Shown here piece by piece: positions 22,942-35,802 of a DNA stretch of 64,000 bases. Under the pieces are notes generated by a model. The model was not told the origin of the DNA, made no database searches, and saw only the letters and a program-made list of their open reading frames with translations. Both the position numbers and the translations under genes were made by a program. The stretch is from Dioscorea cayenensis subsp. rotundata. Its lineage: Eukaryota; Streptophyta; Magnoliopsida; Dioscoreales; Dioscoreaceae. The stretch lies in contig NC_052475.1 of assembly GCF_009730915.1 (NCBI RefSeq), positions 30,255,016 to 30,319,015 of the forward strand, in the 5' to 3' direction. Numbering within the stretch: position 1 is the first letter of the stretch; each line of letters begins with the position of its first letter.

Positions 22942-25900
22942 ATATAATACTCGAATCTAAGTTTTACATACACTTATATGCACATTGTATTTATAAGTTG
23001 ATAAAAAAATCTAGTCTGAGTTTTTAACTCATGTTAAATTTGTAATTTTTTTTAATGGGTTACTACACGCGACTTGTTCATATTATCTAAAGAATCTAAG
23101 TTAATTTGTTTAATATTAATAAATAAAGTGAATACTTTGATTAGAACAAGTTGCAAAGATATATGACTTTGGGGTTTGGAATAAGAGATAGAAAACTAAG
23201 AAAAGATAAGCCACTTTTTAAGGTGGTGGAGCATGGCGATGACACAAGTATAACCTGGCACTGACTTGGAATCAATAAATAAAAATAAATAAATAAATAA
23301 AATAAAATAAATAAAACAGCGATCTAAGATATATAGGTACTTGAAACCCTAACCCTAAAATCTATACATATTGTTGGTACGTGAAAACTATTTAAGTAAG
23401 CTTTGGTTTCTGATCCGCGGACAAAGGATGATGCACAGCAGGAGACATAATTGGGGATACTTAAAAACAAGTTGGTTCATAATTAGTATTTTGGTTGGTA
23501 AATGGAACATGTTTGGTTTTCACTGTATTATGTGTGCTATGTTATTGTTACAAGGAATTTATTTAATTAATATTATATATCAATAGTAAAATTCATATAA
23601 AATAATTTTAAAATCAGAAAAACACTTGTAAAATTAGTATATATATATATATATATATATGAGAATCCATCATCTAAAGACGTCCCTAAATTTCAAATCT
23701 AGGGATGTCCATAGTAGCCATCGGATGAAAATTTGACGGCTCTTATCATTATGAACAGTAGAAACCGCGTTCTACAGTGTTGTACAGTGATCATGAACAG
23801 TAAAAAATATACAGTGTTTATATAATCAATCAACCATCGGATGATGATCCAACGGCTTAGATTTAAAACGTCCCTAGATTTCAAATCTAGGGACTTAGAT
23901 GATGCTTTCCCTATATATATATATATATAATAAATATTGATGATGAGCAATTAACTTTGAAGACTCCATTTAAGGCATCGAATAAACAAATTTTTGTTTA
24001 TAAAATTCTTGATTGATGAAGAGTGAAAAAAAATGATTTTATCTTATTAACTAATTTTTAACTCAAATAAAATCAAATTTTACTTACTGTATTTTTAATA
24101 TATATCTTTGGGTAATGTTCATATTTCATATAAAATTAAATTTTAATCTTTTAATTCTTAGAGAAGAAAAATTTTCAATTTTTTTTATTGACGTTTGGAG
24201 AACATCACGATGATTTTATAAAAATAAAATATTAAAAACAAAATAATAGTAAAATTAGTATAAAAAATAATTATTGATGATGAGCTTAAGATGACAAGTA
24301 CATCTAAGAAAATGAGCGAGCAAATTTTTGTCCATAAACTTCTCAATCGTTAATAGAAGAAAGTTCAATTTTTCGAGTTGATATTTTAACACTTTAAGAA
24401 TTAAAGTTATAAATTAATATTTATGAAACGTAATCTATGACCAAGCTCGTGATCTTATATATATTTAGTCAAGGCATAAGTGTGTTTTCAATGTAGATAC
24501 ACATGTATCACAATCAGTTGAATAACTTATTAAGGTCATTAGCATTAATAATATTGACTGTTTAATTAAAAAAAACAATATTATGCCTTAATTTGAAGAT
24601 GCAAGTTAACAACCACTTCTTTTCCCAAGTGAGAATAAGAACCCTAACTAAGCTTTAGAGATTCCTTGGCTATCCCCACCCAATTGGCCCACTCTTATGT
24701 AATATAATAAGAGAAACTCTATTCCTTTACTTAATTTCTAGATCCTATTCAATTATTTAATATCCATGATATATATGCCATAAACATATGATTGAATGAA
24801 CATTGAAATGAAATTATGGAAATAGGATTTTTTTTTGTTTAAATTATTTTTTGATTTTTGACTTGCAAGTTTATCGAGAGCTATAATGCTAAACCAATTC
24901 AGATAAAAATACTAAAATTCATATAAAGTAATAAATATTTTTTAAGGCAAATTTAATAAATATAAGTAATCAAATTTTAAACAACTTGTTTGAATGACTT
25001 AACTCAAGATATTCTAATTATACAGTAAAAATAGGTCATATATAAGCATAGGGCTTTTGCCGATGAATTATATAATTATTGATGTGCTAATGAATCTAAA
25101 TTTTTTTTAAGAACCAAATTTTGAAAAAGAAATTAATGCGTTTGAATTTCAAGAGTTTTAATGCATATCGCTCTCAATCATGCATTACAAAAAATTATAC
25201 CATTAACTACTAACAACTATACTTTAAAACATTAACCTTTTGTATTTATATATATAAACCCAAGAAAGAACTCCTAACTACTAATCTCTTATTAAAAAAA
25301 CCTAGTGGAGAGCAAGATTATGTGCCAAAAAGTAAAGGGAGATTTATTTGGTGGCTTTCATTGCATCTTTTCATGGAGGTCCCTCTCCACCATAAAAAGT
25401 CCCCAAAAAGTCCCAATTGGATCTCTCACTCTTTTTTTTTTTCCCTCACTCTCTCTCTCTAGACTTATTACTTATTAGCACATTCTCATGCAAGTTGAAC
25501 ACCTTCCATTTCTTCATATATTCCCATTCTCTCCGCACAAATATATTAATTTAATTGATAACCAATGGAGTAAAATGAACGCTTTTCAGATGTTTAAAAT
25601 CTTAATAATGTCTTCTAAAACATAATTAATTAAGTTGCCAAATTGTCACAAGGATTGATGCTGTATCAATCCATCTGAGTCGGCTATATGGCCCATGAGA
25701 GTGATGCTTGAGTTTGACACCATTAATAATGGTATTGGTGACTACAACCATTTTTTAAATTTTTTCTGCATTTTTTAGAATAAAGTTTTCTAACAATATA
25801 AATATATTCATGTGGACTCAATAATCTTTCATCAGCCAAGACTTCATCCAAGGTTGTTTAACTCCCAATTTTGTTGGAAGATTTATTACAAGACATAACA

Positions 25901-26412
25901 AGTTTATATTTATTATTGACATTGATTAATGTCCTTCACAGCACAGCAGAACTTTTACTTCATTATATATATATATATATGTATATATAATTCAATATAA
26001 ATGTTCATGTGGACACAATCTTTCATCATTTTTTAACTTCTCAATTTTGCTTGAAGACAGACACATGTTGAATTTTCTTATTGACAATATTGATTGATTT
26101 GTTCTTCAATGCAGTAATTTTGCTGCAACATTTTTGTTTGTTCATTCTTGAATAAATTAAAATGCAAAACAAAGTGTTTAAAGTATCATCACATCTTGCA
26201 ATTCTTCTCATTTCTTCTCATCATCAAGAACAAAAAGGATAGGATAAGGAAGTAGAGAAGCATCAAGCTTGCATTACATAATTCTGATTGCTAATCTTCA
26301 TTGATGCTGTAAAGTCTATTGTGGCTTGCATTCAGGCCTTACAAATAATATATATAGTGCTTCTTCGGTCTTGTTTAAATGACGTCGGAGAAGATCTCTA
26401 CTCCCTTGATTT
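22942..26412. other. AT-rich intergenic region
   Basis: No gene supported. It includes the TIR element at 23661-23911 and a promoter-like patch at about 25330-25500 (CT-rich, CATAAAAAG) with no ORF behind it. A short hairpin, GGATTGAT-GCTGT-ATCAATCC, lies at about 25653-25673, and a (TA)n tract near 25963. The last part, from about 26230, is the presumed 3' UTR of the FLZ gene. Confidence 0.5.
23661..23911. mobile_element. MITE-like element with terminal inverted repeats
   Basis: About 250 bases with imperfect terminal inverted repeats of about 45 bp. Left end GAGAATCCATCATCTAAAGA then CGTCCCTAAATTTCAAATCT; the right end in reverse complement reads GGAAAGCATCATCTAAGTCC then CTAGATTTGAAATCTAGGG. 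It lies inside a (TA)n tract on both sides, so a TA target duplication (Tc1/mariner-like) is possible but cannot be proven. It has no coding capacity. The repeated phrase CCATCGGATGATGATCCAAC occurs near the right end. Confidence 0.7.
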
Positions 26413-27829
26413 TCAAGCTGCTGCAACAGTTTCACCACTGCCAGAGGAATCAGTTCCGGTGGACACCGACGGAGTGTCTTTCTTCATCGATGACAATGAG
26501 CACTTTTCTTTCCGTTCATCATAGTTCATCTGCTGTTGCCTGCATTCCAGACTGCAGAAGGCCATCTCACCCCTGAAAATTTAGATGAGAAATGAAGATC
26601 AGCAAATAACTTATATACATATATATATTTTTTTAATTTTTAATATGAACATGCTTCTAAGTAACGTTTAATCAATCCAAATTAAAGGTTTTCTTCAACT
26701 TGTTAGTGACATTGAATTGCAGAACAAGAATATTTGCTTGTTGATCAAGAGGTTGAATATTGAAAACTTCAGAAGAATGATAAGAATAAACTGGTACAAT
26801 GAACTGATTTGCATATGGTTTTCTCGGATCTAGAAAGGCTCTTCATTATATAACACAATAAAATGTTAAGAATGCATAGTAATATATATAGTGTTGCTTA
26901 GATTCCACAAGAACTAGAACAAATATAAGACCTGTGACACATCATCATGAGTTACGTGTTTGACATAAATCGTGAGAGGATCCATAGATCCATGAGAAAG
27001 CAGTCACTTTGAACACTAAGAAGTAAGAAAAGAAGTTCATATTCATCAAACAATAGCTGTCATAGAACTAAAACTATCTCCTTTTTTTCATCACAGAATG
27101 AATAGAGTTGATGCAGCAAAATACTTTATCCTTCTGAATCTTTAAACAGACAAGCAAAATAACAAAAAAGATAAAAATATTCATCTAAAATAGATCCTTC
27201 TCTTTTTTTCTTCTTTAATAACAAGTAAATGAAAATAGAGTCAACCTTTCTTCTTCTTCTTCTTCTTCTTCTTCTCTCTCTCTCTCTAAGAATACATATA
27301 TATATACATAAAGGGCACAACATCTATACATGAAGATCGAATTAATCATTCAATTTATCAGAGTAAACAAACGTAAACAAAAGCTAAAAATCCGATCTTT
27401 TAACACCTCCAAACTCAAAATCCCATTTTTTTACCGCAAAAATCACTTAAAAAAACCAGAAAAAAAAAGAAAAAGAAAAAAGACACTTGCTTTCTTAATT
27501 AATACGGAGAAGAGAATAAGTTAGTACCTATACATGAAGATATCTCTACCAGGCCCAAGCCTACGCTTGCAAAGACCACAAGCCTTGAGAAAAGGCGCAG
27601 TATCAACAACAGAGAAATCCGCAGAATTCCTCCGGTGCCCGGCTCTGGGCGTGGCCACCGCCGCCACATACCTCGAGGTAAGCCACTCGGGGACATCCAC
27701 CGGCGCAGCCGTTCTCTGGTTTTGCTCAGCCTGAGGCTTTGTCGTTTCAATGACTCCAACATCAGGGATGAACTCGGTCATACTCGTCGTCCGCCGCATC
27801 GGAGGCCGAGGTCTCTTTCCAAGCAACAT
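26413..27829 (-). CDS. FCS-like zinc-finger (FLZ, DUF581) protein
   Basis: Two exons, 27528-27829 and 26413-26572 (split Arg codon, donor GTACTA, acceptor TTTTCAG), encode about 153 residues. The N-terminal part has the family's MRRTTSMTEF motif. The FLZ domain spans the intron at about residues 83-125: FLKACGLCKRRLGPGRDI, then AFCSLECRQQQM, giving the C-x2-C ... C-x3-C zinc ligands and the FCS signature. FLZ proteins are plant-specific adaptors that bind SnRK1 kinase subunits in sugar, energy and ABA signalling; that role is inferred from the family. The tail is Ser/Thr/Gly-rich. A G-box-like ACACGTGGC lies about 900 bases upstream. The neighbouring cyclin T gene is divergent and more than 5 kb away. 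Confidence 0.95.
27250..27289. repeat. (CTT)n(CT)n microsatellite in FLZ intron
   Basis: About eight CTT units followed by about six CT units within the single FLZ intron. Confidence 0.9.
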
Positions 27830-30800
27830 GCTTTGTTTCCCTCCTTTTTACTTGCTTCTCCGATGCTATAAGAACCCAAGCAGAAGGAGGAGCTCAAGAT
27901 CAGCAATGGCGGTGGAGCTCTGAAACTCTCAGCCAAAAGAGAAGAGAAAGAAGAGAGTAGAGAGACGAAGGGGAGAGACAGAGCTATAAGGGAGAGAAGA
28001 GAAGATCTTAGCCGTTCATTTCAAGCTCTTCATCCGTGACGTACACGTCATCATATTTCTTTTTTTGTTTTTTTTATACATTTTATTTTTTTGAAATTGA
28101 AATAAATGGTTTTTTTGTTGTACAGTATCCAATGATTTTCCACACTCCGTGGACGGTTTAGCACGGGCATAGCCGGTGGATAGTGGCTGGTCACCGGCAA
28201 CTACCGGTGAACCTCAGTAACCGCCAACCTCGGGCCAAGGCCCAAAGCCTAATCCATCGGTAGATTTTAAATCGAACGGTTGATCTTCAACCAGTGGTAG
28301 ACCCAAAGGCTCAAGATGAGGGCCCAATGGTATCGCGCTTTAGAAAGTGGGCCTTGAGGAATCATGACTGTTGGGTCCCGTGGTGGGCCCAGATCCGAGT
28401 TGTCACGAGAGCGATAGGAGAACATAGTGTGGGCCCGGATTATTCCATTGGGCTTTCTTTTTCCATAAAAGCACCTACAAAACTTGTAATTGTTGGCGTG
28501 TACTATAATACAAACCCCCCTCCATTAAGTAAGTAATCATTAATTATTAGAAAATAATAATTTAAATTAATTTCTTTAAAGATGTAAAGGCATCTGTATA
28601 TGTATTGATTTGGTACACATCCATATTTAATACGATATAATTAGAGTATAATAATATAGTATTTTTATAGAAGATATTTTTTTAAAAAAATAAATAAATA
28701 AATGTGGGGCCTGGTTTCGATGAATTAAGTGAGTACACGTGGCGAGGAGGGTGAGGGTGCATGGGGGGGTAAACGCACCGTGAGGGTAGGGGACCAGGAG
28801 AGGGCAATTTGGAGTGATGTTTTGGTTAGGGGACAAAGTTGGGCTGGACCATCATCAATGGCCTTATGTGCAGATGAGGGTACACGCATTGCCATTACTG
28901 GGCCCCCCTTACCTTCTCTTCCACCAATTCATTTTACTTATAAATTATAATTTTTTTATTTTTATTTATTAATTGTATTTTTTTTAAAAAATTTATATAG
29001 TTGGAGAAAAATAAGGAGAAACTTACAAAAGTGAAAATAGACTTTCTTATAAAATTACTATAAAATACATAGGTATTAAATGTTTATAAATGATTCTAAA
29101 TAGCCCAACAATTTAGGTTATCATTCTTTCTTGGAGTACCTATCAATACCGTATTTATGTAAATATAAATCATTCAAATTTTTTTTTTTAAAAAGCAAAA
29201 TAAACAATGACCTTAAATTTAAAAGTAAATAAGAGTCCTATACAAGTATGGTGAATAGTATAAATAATGGTTTGTCAACTCTGTAAAAAAAATTATATGT
29301 ATATATAATAATTTGTAGTAATTCTTAATGTATCAAGCAAGTGAAATTATTATTACTAATAATTTTTAACTTGTTATTATGTATTTTAATATAATTTTAT
29401 ATTAAAATATATTGTACTGGTAATTGTCAAAAACACTTTGGAAATTTTTTTTATGCACACTTGGTCCTCTCAAATTTAGGTATTCCAAAAAAAAACATTC
29501 GTTTTTTTTTCTGAAAACTTATTTTTAAATACCTATGACGTAAAAAAAGGTAACGTTAACAGAAATGATCATTATCTTTTAATTAAAAACACATAATATT
29601 AAATGGAAAAATATGATATTAAATTAAAAAAAATATATATTAAATGAAAGCCTATATGGTTATACATAAACATGTAATGTTAAATAAAAATTATAATTAT
29701 TAAATAAAAAATAAATATTTTAAGATAAATTAAACTCACGAAAAAAGAAGTTTACTGAAAAAAAAAATTATATGAAAAATTCAAATATCAAATGGACTAT
29801 TTACGTGCAAAAAAATAATTTTCCCTACATTGTATTTTGAGTTAGTTTTTCTTTTTTTTTTTATTTTATAAATAGTAAATTCTTGTAAGGAAACTGGTGA
29901 TAGCCGGTGAAGGGACCCGAGCGTGTGAGTCAGGGCATGCGTGGGCCCACTGCCAGCAATAATTCGTGGCTGGTATCCATTATTGGGCTCCGGTCCACTG
30001 CTGTCCTTTTGTTTATATATAAATTATTTATAATTTATCTTTATTTTTTTATTATAAATTATTTTTTTTTAAAAAAAAGAGCAAAAATGGAAAGCTTGCC
30101 AGCCAATGAGCAACTACTTCTTTAATCTCACTTGGTGAAGGGCCCCACGCTTACTCAGCTTTGTTCTCTTGGTCTCTTCCTTAGTATTTTACTTGTCTTA
30201 ATTATTCATATTATTGAAATAAGCATGCTATTAATTAATCATGTTTTGCACGAAGTTGTATGCTTTAATAATAATGCAGATTTTTTTTTATATATACAAT
30301 GAGATAAATATACGATTAACATCATGTTTTTGTTTGGGATAGCAATTACTCTTCTCTAGCCAAATAGGGAGAAATAATTTAATTATTTAAATAAATTTAT
30401 TTGTTATAAATTAGAAATTAATTTTTTTATTTTTTTAGAAAATATTTAATTTTTATATTATTGGTTTAAGTCAATATTGTTAAGCTTAAATTTAATTTCT
30501 TTCTAGAACAACATTTTTTTAAAATATATATATATATATATATATTAACCTCACAATATTTATCTTCTAATTAAACATTTAACCCAATATTAGAAAAAAA
30601 AATCTCTTAATCTCACACTCTTTCTATCCTAACCAAACACTAGAGAAGTTGTGTTAGTTGAAAATTCAAAAAGTTGAATTGTGAGAAATGTGCTGCAAAT
30701 ATAAAATAAAAAATATAACAAAAATAGCAAAAAAACTAATTTAATCCCATTACATTTAAATGACATGGTCTCTCGGTTTCTAACACAACGACCACACATA

Positions 30801-33194
30801 CACTGAGAATTGGAATTTTATTCCCAAATAAATAAATAAATAAATACAGTATTGCACTAGAAAACAATTCTGTCTATTTATTTGTTAAACTTTGAACAAA
30901 TTAGCATTAGATTGTGTTTGACATATTTAATGTCAGCAGCCACATGAAAGTGATGAAACTTGTGTAGTAAAAAAAATGTCAAATTTCAAGTAACATAAAG
31001 ACTTTTTTTTTTTAATTATTTATCATTTATAGTTTGGATTTATTTCACTACTGATCCTTAAAATTTCAAATTTAGCAACTAAAACATGTAAATTCATTAT
31101 ATATAATAAAAATAGTTTTTTTTTGTTTAATAAAATGATTAAAATCCTTGGATACGCTATCACGTATAATGCTAACTTAGCAAGTGTAGATATTGCAACC
31201 AATTTGAAACAAAGGAAAATTGATGATATATATATATATATATTTACATTATGCAGGAGTTCATGTATATATATAAAGTATAAACAGTTGTTAGAGACAG
31301 CATTAAAAAGTTGCAGTAAAAATATCAGAGAAGAACTAACTGAATGCAGTAAATGAATAATGCTATTTATCTTGATTTGGAAAAAAAAAAAAACAGTACA
31401 ATGATGAAGACTAACAAAATCAAGGAATCAAAGATGAGCTGGATTTCTGAGCAGAGGACATGGAGTTTAATGCCATGAACTGATAGTCTCATAAATTTTA
31501 ACTTCATTTCAAGTAAAGAACACACAGAAACACAGAAGATGACTTCACAAAGAAACAAACAATTGATCATGGTCAGTAAAAAGTAGATTTTTCAGTTAAT
31601 AAAATAAAAAAAAAGTAAAAAAATCTCTTCCAATTCAATTCAAAGGAATCTCAATCCATATCCTGAGAAATTCAGTAGCCCCAAACTTTATTCTTCATAT
31701 CTTGCTTTACATTTTCATGGTGTTCCCCACTTGAGGTAGAGAAGAGAGACAAGAGCATTTAGAACCTCTCAATTCATTCATGCACTCAATTTCAACTCTC
31801 TCTCTCTCTCACTCACTCACTCACTCACTCAATGTCTAGTGGCAGAATTCATTCCATTCTCTCTATCTTTTAATTTTTTTTTGTTTTAGAGTTTCATTTA
31901 TAGGAATTACAGCTCAGGGACAAGTCCCTCTAGCCACTAGTTTTGATCTTATGTGCTCTTTGCTTGTGCTTTAGAAAGTTAAGGAGGAGATGGCAGATGC
32001 ACAATGAGCTCATTATGGTCCTACCAAGAGAAAACAAAATACCAAAAAAGGGCCACACTTATGACTCATATCCCACTCACCATGCATCAACTTTAAGCTC
32101 ACATTTGTCTTTCAGAATCAAAAATATCCTTCACATAACTATCCCAAAATTTTTAAAAAATAATAAAAAGTAACAAGAATGGCAAGCATTAGCCAGCAAC
32201 TCTTGTTGTTTTTTGGGACTTTGAGAGAGTTAAATAATGATAGAACATGTTGTTTTTTTGTACGGTCTCAATGGGAGCAACATGGGACAAGAGTCATACA
32301 TTCAATCAAACAGTTAATAGATTGCTGAATTATTTGTTTTGCTAAACCATGTACTGTTCTGAGCACCTACTTCTCTGTTTATACTTCATAATGCATTCAA
32401 CGAAACTTCTAATTAAACACGCTGAAGAATTAATTCATCTAGGCATCAATTCAGGAAACAGAATAGAGAGGAAACATATATCATGTTATTATCATTCTGC
32501 ATTCAAACTCCATTAAACAATGTTCTTCACTAGCATAAGAAATAAAGCTAAAAAAATTCAGCAAGATAAAAAAACCAACTAATGAATGTGTAACTATAGA
32601 CTATAGTAAGATGAACACCTTATTCATTCAAATCTTGGCCTTAATTCTCATGATTACATCGAGTTATCTACTTACTTAGCATTGGAAAAAAACCGACACA
32701 TACCGAAGTATCGAGACTCACAGTTAAGCAGCAGAATCAAAAGAGGCAATTCTTCGGAATTCATGCTAAGACTATCATGATCCAATCAATGTCACAACAC
32801 ATTCAGTAAGACATTAAAAGATGTAACAATGGATTAAATCATAAGCAAGTAACATAAACAAATCACATGCAATACCAAATCATTATAAAACACAATCTCA
32901 AATTGCAGACCAGTCTTTAACAGTCCCCACCAAAGCACTAGATAGCTCATGTAAGATTAAAAGTAGTGTGTATCACTCAGCAGCTTTTCAGCAAAACACA
33001 TGAGACTCATTTCATGACTTTCACAAAAGCAAACTTTTGAACAGTTGAGTGTCATTGTAGTGAGAACTTTAGTAGCAATATGCTGATGCTAACATGCTAT
33101 TTACACAATTAAAATAATAATTTAATTATTTAATTTATTTTTTTTAGGAACTAATTTGAAGGTTGATCTCTGAAAATAATTCGAATAATATCCA
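27830..33194. other. long intergenic region between FLZ and cyclin T genes
   Basis: No gene supported in about 5.4 kb. 27830-28000 is the purine/pyrimidine-rich FLZ 5' UTR. 28130-28480 and 28700-28930 are less AT-rich patches; the first has the hairpin TCACCGG-CAACTA-CCGGTGA near 28190-28210. The rest is AT-rich with (TA)n near 30525 and 31227. A CT/ACTC-rich patch at about 31795-31830 has no ORF after it. Confidence 0.5.
28735..28743. promoter_or_regulatory. G-box/ABRE-like site upstream of FLZ
   Basis: ACACGTGGC, the core recognised by plant bZIP factors in ABA-responsive promoters. It lies about 900 bases upstream of the FLZ start codon; function is inferred from the motif alone. Confidence 0.4.
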
Positions 33195-33387
33195 GAATTC
33201 AGGCCCATACTCGTTGCATGTAATGGGCCTAATGGATGGCCTATAAGCCCATGTTTCTACCGCCGGCTTCATTAGGAATCCTGAACCGCAAAAGTGCCTC
33301 GAGATCATAAATACATCATTGAGTATTATTCTATTCTATTTCGCCTCCAACTCTCGAAGCCTCGCATCCCGGGTTCCTTTTGGCCCC

Positions 33388-33425
<38 letters not shown>

Positions 33426-35160
33426 GTTTGGGACGAGGGCGCTCGGAGACGACGCAGCCGGAGGCATAGAAGGTAGGATTGTAATCTCTATCTACTTATC
33501 CATGTCTCTTTATCTATGAATCAAGCTATATATCGATCTATCTATCTATATTTGGATTGGATGATTTGGTTTGGGATGTCTTCAATTGTTTTTAATGCGG
33601 AGATTTCTGTGATTTTGGCTTAAATTTAGATTTTTTTTTTTCAATTTGAGCAAAATCTAGGGTTTTTTTAGATGGGTGGTGATTGGGGATTTGAGCGGAA
33701 TCTAGGGTTCTCTTCATGATTAGTGTTTGGTCGTTAGGGATTTTATTTTTAATATACTTAATGGATATGAACTTCGGTAGTGAGTGATTCGTGGGAGGAT
33801 AGAGGAGTTTTCTTCGTTGTTGATACGTTTACTCTTACGAAGTATATATTTTTAACAATTTGATCATGATTTTCTTCTTCCCCGCTTAGTTAGTGCTGAT
33901 CCTCCTAGGTTGGATTTTGATGATGGGTAATTATTTGATGTAATGTGGATGAATTGTGTGGAAATTGAATTGTGTAGTGGATGAGGTGATTATTTTGATG
34001 AATGAAGACAAAGAGGTTTAGGTGGATGCTAGCTGAAACCATGGTGGAAGGGTTTGAAATGAGAAGCTTCTCTGTTTGGGTTACTGTTTGAAGTGCTCTG
34101 TTTCAAAGGAGGGAAACTGTCCTGAGTATGATTTACTAATAATCATTGCGTTTTGGTATGAGAGGATTTGGATTAACCCTTTTGTTCAAGAGTCAGTGAG
34201 GTCAATTAATTGATTCTATATTTCATTATGAATCCTTCTTCTGACCAATCTTCTAGAAGTGCTGGAAAACCTAAGTAATCAGGACAATCTAATGTAGCTT
34301 TAGAGTCTTGCGTGCTATTTGAAATAACTTTGAAAGCAATCACTGTTGTTACTCAATTCACACATTATAAGAGGTATGCATGACTATGGTGTCATCTTTA
34401 GAAAAAAAGATTATTTGCAAATCATGTCCTTTGTAGTCTATGTTGACTCTGTTAGTAGGTTGTTTCTCTTATATTATCATCTATGATGAATGATTAGTGT
34501 GCTACTTAGTATCATATGAATCATGACTTGCCCAATTTAAAGAGATGTAGATAAAGGGAATATAGTTTGGCATTTTTGACATAGACTATGAAGACTTTCA
34601 GTGAAGAATATTAAAAGTGACAGGCGTAGTTGGACCTTGAAACTATTTATATGATTTTGTCCTTGTTACTTGAAATCTAAATGTGACATTCATGCTATTT
34701 AAGATTCTTGATTTTTTGGCAAAAAGACCAGAATAGTAATGTTACCAGGAAGTAAATGATACTGATGTGCTTGCTTTATGTATTAACTCATAATCATTAG
34801 AAAGAGAGAATTTTGAGTGATAAACTGTAAAGTACAATTTAAGTTGATGGTGTAATAAAGGACTTTTTTATTTTGCTTAGGTTCTCATGGAATCAAGTTT
34901 TTTTTTAATTTTGCATTTAAATTACGATAGCCGAACCTTCTTTTTTTGTTTCTACATGCATGTGCATGGAATCACCAAAAGTTCATGCTTGGAACAACTA
35001 GGGTTCTCGTGGAAGTCTTTTAACCCTGAGGACCTTTAACACCAAGGTAAAAACTTTGGGAATTATATATTTCATCAGTCAATTTTTTAGGTCCAAGTTG
35101 CATTTTTACAGCTTGATGTCTCAATACACACCACTTATATGTTTTCTTATTCAAAAATCC
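33195..35160 (+). repeat. cyclin T leader region, copy A (promoter, 5' UTR exon, intron start)
   Basis: First of two tandem diverged copies. It contains a promoter with three TGGGCC/GGCCCA-type elements (33203-33252), a CT-rich 5' UTR with (CT)16 at 33391-33423, a donor at 33473 (AAG|GTAGGA), and about 1.7 kb of intron. Its partner is at 35803-37870. Shared landmarks include GCCT(C/T)GAGATCAT, the CTATCTA pyrimidine run, ATTATTTGATGTAATGTGGA, and CAGCTTGAT(G/A)TCTCA near the end. Confidence 0.85.
33391..33423. repeat. (CT)n in cyclin T 5' UTR
   Basis: Sixteen CT units in the presumed 5' UTR of copy A. Copy B lacks the long array. Confidence 0.95.
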
Positions 35161-35802
35161 TTTATATGAACGTATAATTGAGATCTAAGAATGTGTTCTA
35201 GATTTGAAGAAAGATGTTTAGAAGATGATATGTTTTGAGAGGATTGTGCCCAAAGGGGTCATAATTTATGGCAAATTTTGGATCATAAACAAACATGTTG
35301 TATGGAGCACAAATTGTATACATTGATGTAACAATGTATTTAAACAGCATAAGAAAATTACTTACAATATCAAAACTCACATGTTACTTAGACCCTATAA
35401 GTGAGATTAAATTGATAAACACAAACCGAAGTCATAATTCAATCTTTATAACCCACAATATAATAAGTGTTTATATATAGTTCATGCAAATTTAATTATT
35501 ATGTATCAGTACCCTGCTTTTCAGCAACAATATAAGAATTCAAGTCCTGTATTACAAATTTCAGGCATTTATATAAAGAAACTTCTGCTCAGAGCTTTAT
35601 AGTTGAAAGATTTTAGTTTTCATGACTTAAGACCCTGTAAAATAGTCCCTAAATTTTGGATTAGGCCCTATGTTTTGTGTCATTTTACTGAAATTTATCA
35701 TAAATGGGCTTGTGTAGGCATGTTATTGAATTCTTGAATCTATATTTTTGGGACTATTTGTTTATTTTCCTTAATGAAAAAGTAGAATAAGAACACGTAA
35801 AA

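Noticed and set aside
25675-25700. GAGTCGGCTATATGG as a SINE core
   Set aside because: Too short and without other SINE parts or target duplication.
28190-28210. Hairpin TCACCGG-CAACTA-CCGGTGA as a terminator or riboswitch
   Set aside because: A plant nuclear locus does not use such terminators, and the stem is too short to be distinguished from chance.
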